Assembly: GCA_013399855.1 (NCBI GenBank)
Contig: VXAY01005183.1
Location: 1-64,000, forward strand
DNA: 64,000 bases
Source of the DNA: Oxyruncus cristatus
Lineage: Eukaryota; Chordata; Aves; Passeriformes; Cotingidae
Direction: 5' to 3'
The notes below the pieces were generated by a model that saw nothing but the letters and a program-made list of their open reading frames with translations, made no database searches and was not told where the DNA came from. The position numbers and the translations under genes were made by a program. The number at the start of each line of letters is the position of its first letter. Position 1 is the stretch's first letter. Positions 1 to 12,770 of this stretch are shown here, piece by piece.

Positions 1-1400
1 GGGGGGGAAGGTGGGAGGGGGTAGAACGGTGTGTTTGACCGCAGGAGCGGTCGGGGGAAGCGGCTCGGAATTCTGCTGGAAGTGCTTTCCTCTGCTTCGG
101 GGTTAAAACTAAACAAGAGCCGAGTGTATTTAGGTGCAGAACACACACCCGAGCCAGACCCCGGCGAGTTCTTCGACCTCAGTTTTGTCTGATGGGTTCT
201 TTTTTTTTTTTCCCCAGTTGTTAGAGTGTTTCTTGGTATGTTTGCAAAGCACTTCTTCGGAAGCATTTCGTTCTTTGCGATAGGGCTGGAAAAGCCTTGC
301 TTGGTTGTGCTGTTTTTTTTCCCAGTTCCTTCGTGCTGGGGACAAAAAAAAAAAAGCAGCTCTTTTTGGGGGTGGGGAAGGAAGAAGGAAGAGGAAATGA
401 AGGTTTAAGCGTGTTTGTGGAGTCAGGTCTCTCTCAATTTGTTCTGCTCAAGTAACACTGGGAGTGTGACTCGGTGGCTTTTAAGTACAGAACGTTTATG
501 AGCAAAAACTGCGACGATTTAAACTTTATAGGGAGGAAAGTGTTAAACTGATGGGAAGGCACGCGTTTGAGAGAGCGGATCTCAGAGACGCTACCTACGT
601 GCTCCTGCTTCAAACTAGTGGGGATGGAAGGGGGGGGGGGGAAAATCGGGGGAAAAAACCCCAAACAACCCTACAATTTGCATGAATGATGCCACGTAAA
701 ATACCGGAGCGAGGAATTGTGCTCTGCAGACGAAAGCCTGAAGTCCCGTGATATGACTCGCTCATTTCTGCAGGGCTCATCAGGTACAGGCTCTGCTTCC
801 TTCCTGGGATGGTGCAGCTGGCATTTGATTTCCTCCGTGGATGGGAGAGGAGGAGTCCTGTGCAGGTTTTTTTTTCCCCGAGATGATTGCATTTTCCTTG
901 GCCTTGCTGTACCCGGCCTCATTAGTAGGAGCTGCATCTATATTTATTTACCATTATACCGTGTCCCTTGGGAAGCGGGGTGTAGTTTGGAGTAGGTATA
1001 TATGGATTTATCACTCCTAACGTTTTTTTTTCTCCTCCTGTCGTGGTAGGACCAAATCCGTCAACAGCGGAGAACAAACTTAATTTATTTCTGTGTTTTG
1101 CATCTCCCTTTTTGCCATGTCTCTCCCAAATTGCCGGAGAAAACATCTCGGAGATGCAGACAGGGGAGAAAAGGAAGGGAGGGATGGAAAATGTTGTCTG
1201 TGCAGGGATGTGTTTGTTGTCTGCGTGTCCTGAGAGCAGCAGGCTCGGAGAGGGCAGGGTTTGATTTTGCAGGTGAAACCGGCGGTTTGGGAAAGCTCCT
1301 TTCCCCTCTTTTGTGAGGATTATTCTTCACCCCCACGACGGCCACAACTTTTTGTGTCTGGTTGACAGAATTACCCGACGAGCCCGGGCATGAGGCTGCG
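1..1400 (+). promoter_or_regulatory. G- and CpG-enriched left end, possible promoter shoulder
   Basis: The first bases carry a quadruplex-like motif (GGGGGGGAAGGTGGGAGGGG), and a 12-G run lies at 630-641. CpGs are more frequent through about 1400 (ACCGCAGGAGCGGTCGGGGG at 41-58, ACGCGTTTGAGAGAGCGG near 561) than in the following sequence. This fits the downstream edge of a CpG-island promoter and first exon just left of the window. It is an inference; no exon border or core promoter could be fixed. Confidence 0.35.
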
Positions 1401-2984
1401 AACAAGGAACTCGTGTTTCACTCAGCCTGTGCTTCCTCCCCTTCGCACCAGAACAGGCATCAGCGTTTTTCCTCCTGTGTCATCCCACTGTTGGGAGCAG
1501 GTCTAGACGACATTGTGGTGTGCAGGCTGCCAGCTGGGTTACAGGAATGCTATCCTAGGTGAAACAGCAGGATTTTTAGGGAGGGGTAAGGAAACCTGGA
1601 AGAAAACCCCACGTGGATGAGGCCTGGTTATCTCTAGAACTGCTTTGCTGAGCAGTCTCAAGCAGTTCCTTTCATTTGTTGGCCTTTCCAGACAACATGC
1701 ATCTCTCTAGAACTGAGATTCTGATAATTCCATGGAACTAGTACCCGGTGTCAGCTGCAGGAAGCTTATTTTTAAGGCAGTTTCAGTGTGAGTCGTACTG
1801 CTCTCTTTTAAAAGGATATTAAAAGTTCAAGGCTGTCCAGTGTTTTGAAAATTAAATTATTGTGAAGTGTTTACTTTATAGTGATAATCCATAAGTTCAT
1901 GGGAGTGTTTGGTATGTTTTCTCATCGCTGTCTGGAGCTGGGAAAACAGTGGGGTTCTGACATTCACTTTTAAAGCTAATTTAATTTTTAATAAAATGAA
2001 TTTTTAATGAGCATGACTGTCAGGAATTGTTCTGTCGTTAACTTCTGGGACTGCTCTTTTTTTTGTTGTGTGTCTGTGGGGCAGTGGTGAAATTTGGGTC
2101 TTTGGGCAGGGAACTGGAGGAATTAATGAAGATGAGCTTCGAGAAAGGAGGAGGCTGTGCTGTCCCTTTCACCAAGGGATCTCGGAAGATGTTTGGGTTT
2201 ATATGCTAGGAAATAAATCAATTTTCATGGAACAACAGCTCATTTTAATCTAAAGAAAGCAGCTTGAGCTTCACAGTGATTTCTATGCTGAGCTTTTAGG
2301 GACATTGCGGAATGACACGTTACGGTGTTGGGATTCTGTGGCAAATATTTTTCATCTTCTTCAAAGTTTAGGATTCGAAATCAAAATGCTGTCAGGTTAG
2401 AAATCTTACTGCGGAAAAAAAGATGCCTTTGTTCCTCCTGTCGATAACTTTGTGCAGCTTTGACACTTCTAAAGTCCCTGAAGTTGATTGCATGTTATAC
2501 TGATTTTAGTGGATCAGGGAGTGGATTTTGCATCCGTGTCCTTGTGGGATTGAGCTTTAATTATACCTGTGCTGATAACATGATCTTGTGGGTTATCAAT
2601 GCAGTGAGACTGATACTGTGATTACAGTGGGATTTTTGGGAGATGAGGAGAATTTGAATTTTTGGGGATGTCTAACTCGTATCTCTAAAGCTGGTTTCAT
2701 GCATAAGGTTAGTAGTAAACTGTATTTTATCATTCTAATATTCCCATATTGACTAAAGCTGCCTTCTGGCTCCTGTTAAATGAGGATGGCTGGGGAGCAA
2801 AGTGTAGGAAGAGTTTGTGTGTGAGCACTCAGTCATGCAAACGGGGCGTGTGGAGGCTGTGAATGCAATTCCCAGCGTTAATGCTAAAGATAAGTGTTTT
2901 GACAAATGCTTTTAATTTGGGGAACAATACAAGCAGGAATGACAGGATATGAAAGGCAAGTGTTATTTTTCATCTGGCAGGTGG

Positions 2985-3080
2985 CAAGCCCAAGGTGTAG
3001 AGGGATTAACTTGCCCAGGCTCCTGCACAGAGTCAGCGGCAGGACTTGTAATCAGCCTGTGATCTCGGGGGTTTGCCAGG
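2985..3080 (-). mobile_element. MIR-like ancient SINE remnant, reverse
   Basis: TTAACTTGCCCAGGCTCCTG followed by CACAGAGTCAGCGGCAGGAC resembles the MIR core in reverse (AACTTGCCCAAGGTCACACA, then GTGGCAGAG). The match is short and diverged. Confidence 0.55.
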
Positions 3081-4011
3081 GCTTAAACCAGGGCTTTTCT
3101 TCCTCCCCTCATTAAGTGGCCAACTTTCACATTTTGCAAATAACATCTAGGGATTATTTCTCTTTTGTCCAGTTTCAAACTTTAGAGCCTGGAGGTGTGT
3201 TGTTTTTTTTTTTTTCGTTTTCAGCGAAGCCTTGAAAACACAAGGTTGGAAAACTTGATCTGAGCAAGCAGCTCCCTGACATATGATACTATCTCGAAAC
3301 AGCCCCTGACAAGTGAACCCTCTCATTGAAATCATGTGAGGAATTTTATTACTCAACTCTGAAGATCTTCTGGGGGAAAGGGAGGTTGCAAACTATTAAC
3401 TACGTGGTCTTCATTGCAGGCTGGCAGATAAAATGTTCTTGTGTGTTGGGGCAGTCATGTGGTTCCGCAGCGAGAAGCAGTCACTGACCAGCTGAAAATT
3501 TCATCTTGTCACGCCGAGAAACACGTTTATTTTTGTGTCGTGCCTGCTAAAAAGAGATATATTCGCTTGAAATCTGGTCTTTTTTTAAACATGCAAGTGG
3601 TTGGTTCCCTTCCCCTCTCGGCTGGGCGCTTACACAGCGTTAGCCCGTGACGGTAAAAGCACGTGGAGAAGACTTTCTCATAGACGACCTCAAATTTTAG
3701 TGGGTTTGGGGTGCTTCTGTTCTTCGCTGCTGCAGCTGGGTTTGCCAGGGGCTTGTTGTTGGTGCAGGCTGAGCAAAGGGCTCGTGTCACACTTGTGGAG
3801 CTGCCGCTGTGACAGTTGCAGCGTCACAAACCCAAAGCTCGTCGGGAGCCATCGATTTATGGCCGTAACTCGTGGTGGTGGCTGGTTGAATATGGGTCTT
3901 CTGGTTCTCATTCCATCACTGTGGCAGCGCCACTGTCCTCCTTGGCTATTCCATGATCAAACAATATTTTGTACCTTGGTTTGGAAGTGCTTGGCAGAGG
4001 TATTGGTGTTT

Positions 4012-4105
4012 TAGAAACAGAGAAACTGAGGCAGGAGGGCCAAGTGACTCACAGAGGCCACGAACGGAGTCAGTGGCAGTTGAACACAGATGTCCCTTCC
4101 CCATC
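4012..4105 (-). mobile_element. MIR-like ancient SINE remnant, reverse
   Basis: AGAGAAACTGAGGCAGGAGG, then CCAAGTGACTCACAGAGGCC and GAGTCAGTGGCAGTTGAACA in the order expected for a reverse MIR-type core. A short piece downstream (about 4183-4245, CCCATTGACTTCTGTGG) may belong to another old amniote repeat. Confidence 0.65.
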
Positions 4106-7100
4106 TATTGCACTTTACATCTGTGATATATTAATATATAAGGAATTTATTGGCTGGTCCCCTGATGTGCTCGTTAAGAATACCTAAGTCAACGGGATTT
4201 TTTTACAGTGATGGCAGGATTTCTCATGTCCCATTGACTTCTGTGGCTGGACACTTCTCATCCTTATTAATTCAGTTAATTTTTTTACTTTTAAATCCGT
4301 TATGTCCCCCCCTCCCCCATCAGGCCAGAAGCACTATGGGGTAAATTCTCTCCCAAGACTGTAAGGGATGCCCCTTTTTCTTGCGTTGCTTTTCTTCTGC
4401 TTCATTTAATAGGATTTTTTCAGTGTTGGGCTTCAGACCTGTCTCAGGAATGCACACGCATGTTTATCATCTGTTTTGATTCAGACACCAAAAGGCTGGA
4501 CAATTACTGTTTCAATGTGCTTCAAGAATTTAAAAAAAAATCATCTCTAACTGGTTATTCTCCCTGTCTGTGTGCAGATTTCCCTTTCCCAGTTCTTAAT
4601 CAAAGCTGCAGGCAGAGTCTGAAGTGAAAGTCTGCTCTTAAAACTGGGAACTGCTGTAGTGCTTCTGACAGAGCGTGTTCTGCTTTATCTTCCCTGTGCA
4701 GCCAGCCAGGAGGTGTGGAAGGTCAGTTCACTTTTTCCTACAGAATTCCTCTCTAGTGTTCACTTCATCATCTCGTCTTGGTTTCAGGGCAATTACCAGC
4801 CTGAAACTTATTACCAGGCAGAGCCCTTGGTCAGGTTGTACCTATGAATACACCTGAATCGATTCTGTAGCACGCCTTGAAAAGATCCCACTTTGTGTGT
4901 ACGTCCGTGGAATTCAGGCAGATGGTGCTTCCAGTCTCTTTGTCCAATGGGTGGAGTGTTGCTTCTGGTGAAGGGTTTCTTCCAGCCTGAGGAAACAAAT
5001 TTTAACACCTGCTTCATGCATAGAGGTGGCGGGTTTTTTTGTTCTCCATATGTACAATCTGTTTATTTAGCTTATATAAATTTATGAAAAACCCATTCGT
5101 GAAAACCATGAGGTTTTAACGTTGGGTGAGGGAAGGAATTTATAGGGCAGGTATAAAAAATACTTTAATTATGTTTGGCTGAATCTCACTTGGTCTGAGT
5201 TCCTGCTGTTGGACTTCTCCTCACTTTTGAACTTAATATTCAACACCCTTCTTTTCTTTCCACTTCCCTAGAATTTTCAAGTTCAGCAGTAGAATAACTG
5301 CCACTGAAACAATACTGTGGGCTACTCTTTCAGCGGCCTTGTGAACAAGCAGTTTTGTTCTCCTGATAAGCCCCTGTCCTATCAATTGGGAAGTGCAGCA
5401 TATAGTCATTTCCTGCATTTTGAGCTGCCCGTTCCCTCCGAGCCCTGAACCGAGCACTGAATCTGCTTTTTGTTCTTCCCTGTGACTCTGATGGCAGCAG
5501 AAAAGCACTTAGTTAGTTCATCAAATACAAGAGCTGTTTCTGCTTGGGTATTTATGCTGACCTTTATTTTGGACACTTTCTCTCTGCCATGATCGGGTTC
5601 TCTGATTACAATGTCAGCTTTCACCAGAAAACCTCTCCGTGATTTCACTGGCAGGGTTTGGGGTGTGCAGCAGCTCTGACATGTAAGCAGTGCTCTGGTG
5701 TTGGAAAGGGGAGTTCCTGGCAATGGGATCTCATTTCTAGGCTCTGCTTTAGGTCTTCTTTCATGACCCAGGGCAAACTTCTTGCCTTGCCGGTGTTCCA
5801 GTGTGTAATATGAAAATAATCCTTTCAGGGCTGTCGAGGTGCTTTCACATTCACCATGTACGTGGAGATTCTTGGCTGGGTAGCAGAGTATAAACATCAG
5901 GAGTATAAACATGAGTGTCAGATTGTGGTCGAGAACTAATTATTTAGGCTAATACTGATTTTTCATGCCACAGATGGGAGAGGTAAGTGGCTGATGAGAG
6001 TTTTCCCAAGTAAATTGTGTTACCCGTGGTTTCCAGGCGTCGTAGTGGGTCATTCCCTGGCTGTTTGTATTTCATGGGAGCTCAATCTGTTTGATGGAGC
6101 GGTGCTGTTTAGTGATAAGTCTGAAGAAGAGGGAACTTGCTGAACTTGAAACTTATTCCTCCCTCTTTAATTTCCTGATCCACAGAAGTCGAGTGATGTT
6201 AACATATTGGAGATTCATAAAATTTAAGGCGAGAACAGATAATTAAATTGCCTTCCCTGATATGTTTTATATGCTTTGTATCACAGGCCTTTAAATTTTA
6301 ATCATTTACTCTGAAACTGAGACCTGTAAATGATGTTTGGCTAAAAACAATTTGAAAGCTTTCCAGCCCTGAGTGTCCATCACTGGTAATTTCAGGCTCA
6401 TCACTTCTCTTGGTAGTTATAAGTGGCTGATTTCTAATTTGAATTAGTCCAAGTTCTGCTGCTGGTTCTTGTTAAGATTTTCCTGACAAGATTAGAGCCC
6501 TTTAGTATCCAGGACTTTCTTGCCATGAAGGTACTTACACTCTGTAATCAAGTTACTTGATAGATAAGGGAACAGAGTTGAGCTTTTAAGTCTCACTCTG
6601 AGGCATTTTCTGCAGCACTCAGATCATCCGGTGATTCTTCATGGCCTCCGTTTATTTTTAACGTTGTGGAAACCGAAAAAAGGCTCTTGTTCCAGCCTGT
6701 GCCTGATCCAGACCAAATTCCTAGGTACCTTTAGCCTTTTTTGCTGCACAGCCATTTGAGAGGTTCCAGGGAAATGCTGTTCCTGAGCCTCCCTGCTCCG
6801 GCACTGACATTCTTTACCTTAGCAGTTACAGTCTGCATTTCTTAGATTATAAATTGGCCTTTGTAGTCCTCTGTGTTTTGCTTTCCTGAGCTGGCTTTAA
6901 GGCAGGTATTCAGCCTCCTTTCTCCTGCTGTCCTTCCCTCCTGGTAGCGTCCTGTTGTTCTACAGCTCTTGGTGTCACTCACAGATTTTTATCTGCAGTG
7001 ATAAAAACGTTGAACTGCATCAGACCTTAAATTTAGTGACAACAGCAACAAAAAAAAATAAATAAAAAAATTAGCATGATGCAATCCCCGGAAGTGGATG

Positions 7101-10100
7101 AAGAACTGGCTGACTGACAGCTCTCGGATACCGAGCAGCCAACGAGGGTTTCCACCAGCACCAGGGTACACTCTGTGCATGTACTTTCTTCTGTTCAACT
7201 ACATTTGTAATCTCAGAGAACAAAGTTAGTCCTTTATCAAGACATTTGCCATTAGAACGTGCTGACTGGCACTGCCGCTGTCCTTGTTCTCGTAATTCTT
7301 CACTGGGAAAATACGTGTTTTTCTTTGCCTGTTCTCTGCCTGGGTGGATTTACAGCTTTGCAGATTTGCTCCATCCCTTCCTTTCTGGGCGTTGGCAGGA
7401 CGTGAACATCCACCTGGCCTGGGGGGAAGGCCCTCCTCGGGTTTTAGGCTGATTTAAAACGTTTCCCTGCTAATGGATTTGCTGGAAATCATCTTTTGTT
7501 ACCGGTGAATTAGAAGGTTCCTCACGTGACAAAGGCGTGTTGTTCCAGTGTAACAGCAAACTGTTCCCAGTACTCTCAGTGGTTTTCCCTTCCACTAGAA
7601 AGTCACCGGGTCTTAAATTTTCTTACTCTTATTCTATTTGGTTTTTATATCTCGAGTCTTGCACTTTGATTGGTGCGAGGAACATCCCAAGAACTTTTTT
7701 TCTGGGTGTGTGCAAGTGTAAAATGGCAGCGCTTTTTAGGTGGATCTCCTGGCAGATTCCATGGCCTCATGGAAGTGAAGGCCCTCCCGACCTTTACAAG
7801 CATCCACTTCTCAAGACACTTGTGAATTACCGTACAGTTCATGGGTATTATTCACATAAATGGTGGTGTCACACTAAAGTAAATTCTGATTTATTCATAG
7901 CACTGTGCCTTCTTACTTTTTGTTGAAAATGCAGCTGCCTTCACTCGCTGGCTGTTCCCCTGAATTTCCCTTTTCCTGTCCCAAACTCATCTAGCTTTTA
8001 CTCCCTGGGTGTTGGAGCTGTAATCAGCAGTGCACTGGAATGCCTTCTTCTGTAGGAGAGGCAGTATTTTTGCTGTGGCTTTTTAGGATCCTGGATAATA
8101 TGGGATCATGAAACCAAACCTCGTTTAAATACCACTGGCAGGAGGAAGTGAAGTGTGTTGTGTTTTGGGTTGGTTTTTGTTTTGTTTTTTTCTCAGGGTG
8201 GGTGTTTTGAAACCTGCGAATTCCAGGCAGATAAAATGCAGAGAGTATCTAAAGTTTGGGATGTGTGATTCCTTTGTGGTTGTCGGGTGGGAAGCCTGTT
8301 AACAGCGATAGGCTTTGAGGAGAGGTTTGCAAAGGGGAAGAAAGGCAAGAGGACTGGAGCACAGGATCTCTGGGGAAGGCACTGTGGGAGAAGTTGTGCC
8401 ATTTGTGCTCCTGCAGTTTGAGGTGTGGAAGTTTTGAGTGACAGAGACCCAAACCTGTGCAGTTTTGGTGGACGTGGCTATTTCTTGCCATGGAAGCCTC
8501 TGAGCTCAGCCAGTGGCTCTGCTGCCTCCTGGCTAAGCCAGGATCTGATTTTTCTGTTCCTCTGCTGCCTTTTGCAGGAGTTGTTTATTGACTGAAATTG
8601 TTTCCATATGGCTGCAATGTAGAGCTTGATTACATTTAAACGTGGCCCTTTCCTGTGGCATTGCAGTGCTATGGAAAAATCATCCCTCTCCCTCACCTTC
8701 CAACCTCCCTTTCCTCCATAAAACCTTGCGTTTGGAACATGTAACTTCTTTAGGTATTATGTTTTCCCCTCTGAGGCTTGTAGAACTGGAAAACTGGGAT
8801 TCAGATCTTTTTTTGGGTCGTTGTGTTTGATTGCTTAGGTGGCTCATAAAATAGTTAAAATGAAGATTAAAGCGCTTGGAAGTTTGGGAGCATTACTGGA
8901 TCTGGGGCTCCAGGGTGTTCAACAATGAACGTGCAGAGTCTCTGCTTCCAAGGAGATCGAGGACAGTCTGTTTAGATTGTATTTGTTTACAGTAATCAAT
9001 TTGAATACTGCTCCAAGAAGGTCTTAGAATTCCTGTACTTGGAGCTCTGGGATGTTACAGGACCAGATTCCCTACTTATCAGGAGCCTGGAGGCCACGTC
9101 TAGTTTGTGGGAAACAGATCTGTTTAATGGCAAATGCATCTGTATCTTTGATAAGAATAAAAGCTGATTGTTGGCTGAGTTAGCTGATAAAACCCAGCAG
9201 TGAAGTGTCTCTACCTTCTCTCTGTAATTACACCTCAACTCGAGTTCATAAATTTGGCCTGAATTCAAAATTTGGCCGTTGCTAGAAATGTTTTCTGCTT
9301 AAATAGGTTCAAATATATCCATACCTTTTTCCTAAGCTGTAATGCCTCCGTTTCTTGTGGGCTCCAGCAGAACCTGGGCAATGTATATTTACTGCCAATG
9401 TCTCAAACCGAGTCAAACCAGTGCAGTGGTGGTTGTCACTCTTGGCTGAGCACGTGGAACCAGAACCTGATGAGCGAGTAAACCTCTTTTTTTTGACAGA
9501 AGAAGCCTCTTCTGCATATGCACAGAGAATATTTTCTTCATTTCTGTGTATTCAGATAGTTCATATCACAGGCTATTTAATTCAAAACTGAGAAACCATT
9601 TGGGAGCTGTAAATGCCGAAATCCTTGTTTCCCTCCCCTAACATAAGGTGGAAAAAAAAGAACAATGAGGGAAGAGATTCAGTAATACTGAAATCTTTCC
9701 GTGGAGGACACAGCAAGGTTCAATTCATTTAATAAAGAGAATTCATTTGTTTTCACTAAAGCGTTTTAAAATGCAAACCATGTTTCCGTAACCCTTTTAT
9801 GCGTCCTGCACCTATGATGTATCATTCAAGATTAATAAAACTGTAATACATAAAAGCTGGCATTTAAAAATTGTTTTCTAAACAGTCTGGCTAATAACCC
9901 GGGGTGGAAACTGGAATGCAGGTAGGCTGCTCTTCAGGCCTTTGCCTGGCTTAAAAGGGGGAAGCTCCAGGGTTTTCAGTTAATTTAATGGAAAATTAAA
10001 GCTTTGAGAGGAGAAATAAACATTCCTTACAGTTTAGGGGTGTCCAACTGGTGAGCTGGCAGGTAACAGGGAAACAGTGACCATGAGCTGGTGTGGCCAT

Positions 10101-10282
10101 TCCTCTGCTTGTCCTTAAAGGACTTGCTGCTGCCCAGTGCTTGGAGCAAAGGATGTGGGCACCTTTTCCCAGCTGGAATATCGTAAGGCTTAAAATGGTG
10201 CTCCATTCAGCCCACACTGAGGGGGAATTTAAAACCTTTCGTTCTGCTTTGTGTTTCAAGACGGCCATTTGTCCAGCATTCC

Positions 10283-10494
10283 CAACATCAGGAGGAATTT
10301 CTTCATGGAAAGGGCTGTCAGGCATTGGAAAGGGCTGCCCAGGGAGGGGGTGGAGTCCCCATCTCTGGAGGTGTCCAAGGAACAACTGAAGGTGGCACTC
10401 AGTGCTCTGGGCTGGGTGACAAGGTGGGAGTCAGGCACAGGTTGGACTTGATGATCTTGGAGGCCTTTTCCAGCCTAAATAATTCTGTGATTTT
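10283..10494 (+). mobile_element. CR1 LINE 3' end, forward
   Basis: Typical 3' UTR: AGGAATTTCTTCATGGAAAG, GGGCTGCCCAGGGAGGGGGT, GATGATCTTGGAGG, and the terminus AATAATTCTGTGATT. Confidence 0.96.
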
Positions 10495-12619
10495 GGGTTT
10501 TGTGGATCCCTTGATAAGGTTGGTTGCACACATTGTGAGGACAGAACTTCTCCTGAGAGGCTGTGGGTCCTGCAGTGCAGGAGGATCCCTACAGATCCTG
10601 ATTTATCTTGAACATCTGTCCACTCCCTGCTTTGCAAAACACTGTGGGAAAGGTAGGCTGGAGAAACCTTGGTTTTCTTCTGACCCTCACAAAACACCAC
10701 TCCCTGGCTACGTGGGAGCAGAAATTAAGACAAGCACGTTCAATTTTCAGTGTTGTCACTTCACAGAGAGGGAGAGGAAAAGGCGAGTTGTGGCTGTCGC
10801 AGACATTCTGTTTTGCTCCTCACACATCAGAGCTGCTTTCTGCTCCTTCCCCACTGGATGACCAGCTAAAACAAAAATGAAAATTCACCCCTTTGAACCC
10901 CTCCAGAGCTGCCTTCAAGGAGCTGCTTTCCACCGCTAAAGTTTAGTTGGTTTGCCAGTTACTTCTCGGTGATTTCCGGAACTGTTGAAACAGAACGAGT
11001 TGATAAAGACTCTCTTGTGTGTTTTGTGTGTGCTCAGATATTTGAATATGGAATAGAAGTACTGAATATCTGCAGTTTCCATTAAATTTCAGTGCCTTTA
11101 AGGATGAGTCCTTAAAACAAGCTGTAACTAACGTTAGAGGCAGTGGGTTTGCTCTCTGTTGGCTCTCCCAAGAACTGAACTGGAACTGTATTGAGGATAT
11201 TTCGTGTTTTTAATTAGCAGATCACTGAGTTCTAGGTCCTTTGTACTTAAGAATAATTAATGCTCCATTGTTTTTGCTTCTGACAGACTTCTGCTGTCAG
11301 TTTTCCAAAGGAGACATTGGCCCTTCCTCCAGTTATTTGACAAAACCATTTACTGTGAGCAGCCTTCCCTCCCAACCCTCGTGGTAGGAATTTGCCTCTG
11401 GTGTCCTCCTGGGTGCTGTTTCCCAGCTCTGCTTTGTGCTTTCCACCTCTTCCAGAGAAAAACCTGCCTGGTGATGGGATTGAAGCACTTAAACTCTCCT
11501 CGCCCGCTCTTGAAAAACTCCACAGCGCTGCCCTTCCAGTGCTAAATGTCCTGCAAGTAACTGGATAAAGGGGATGATCCTTCAGTTTTCCTCTAATGAG
11601 AATGACTTCTGAGAAGGCTACAGGCTCAGGGCCATGCTGCCATTGCAGTATTATCGGTACATTTTGGCTGCAAATGCGATTTCATTTTTTTTTTTTCTTT
11701 AATATTAAAGGGAGGGGTTATGACTTCTGAGCTGTAATTGTGTGGAGACATTACTTGGGCAGACCTCCTAAACTCTCCTGCATTCATTTGGATGTGCTGG
11801 ATACGAGCTCTGTGCTCTCAGAGCTGCTCAGGAGAGTCTTGGGCTGTGACTGGGGCCTGCAGGAAGGAGAGAAATTGCAAATAATTGCTCTTGTTATTCC
11901 TCTTTCGAGTCTCTCTTGCCTGATTTCTCTGCTCCTGTTGATGGCCTTGCTTTTGCATCTGCTCCTGCGCCATTTGCAGTTGTAATTCCCAGTTATAAAC
12001 TAAGCTTAAACCCGGTTTTAACTAACTTTCGAGCTTGGCCTAAGTCAGCCATGAAGCAAAAGTGATTTAGCGGCGTTCTCTTGGGTTTCAGAAACTGTCA
12101 GGCGCAGCCATCCCGACCCCAGAGCTCTGAGCCTGCTGGGCTTTGTAGGAAAATGTATTTTTTTAAATCAGGTTGTTATCCAGGCACAGCCGAAATCCAG
12201 GTGGATCATCGTGTGCCTGCACAGGGGGTTTTTTGGAGCAAGTTGCACCAGAAAATTGCATTTACGGGATATTTAGACTTGACCAGCTCGAGGGGTGCTC
12301 TCCAACCTCTGCAGTTCTGTGCTGTGGGCGAAGAGGGAAATTAAATTAATGATTTCCATATAAATGCATCCTTGTGGTTTTCATCCTGTCCCCTGTTCTT
12401 TCTCCCACCTGATTTTTGAAAATTGGAGCTTTCTGAGTGTTTTATGGTGGTTCTTAAAGGCAGGCCACTCCTACTGGGTTGAACACCGTGGATGGCACAG
12501 GGGAGAGGTAGAAGGCAGTTGTTTAATTGATGTTTTACATGGTAGACTTTGAAATTGGGGGTTCAGAGAGGTTCCTGCTCTCTCTCTCTGTAGAACAACA
12601 GTGGTGCACACGCAGCACT

Positions 12620-12770
12620 GCTAAAAATAAAGAATAAAAATTAAAAAAAATAAATAAAAATGAATAAACTATAAAATAAAAATTAAAATGATGTGTCCTG
12701 GAAAATAACTTAAAAATGTATTAATAATACATATGTATAAATATGTATAACTAATAAAAATAGGTCCTCA
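12620..12770. repeat. AT-rich low-complexity stretch
   Basis: Repeated AATAAA, ATTAAAA and ATAAAAAT words with almost no G or C; simple sequence rather than polyadenylation signals of a gene. Confidence 0.85.

Noticed and set aside
12600..12770. Clustered AATAAA words as polyadenylation signals
   Set aside because: They belong to a simple AT-rich tract with no upstream coding exon.
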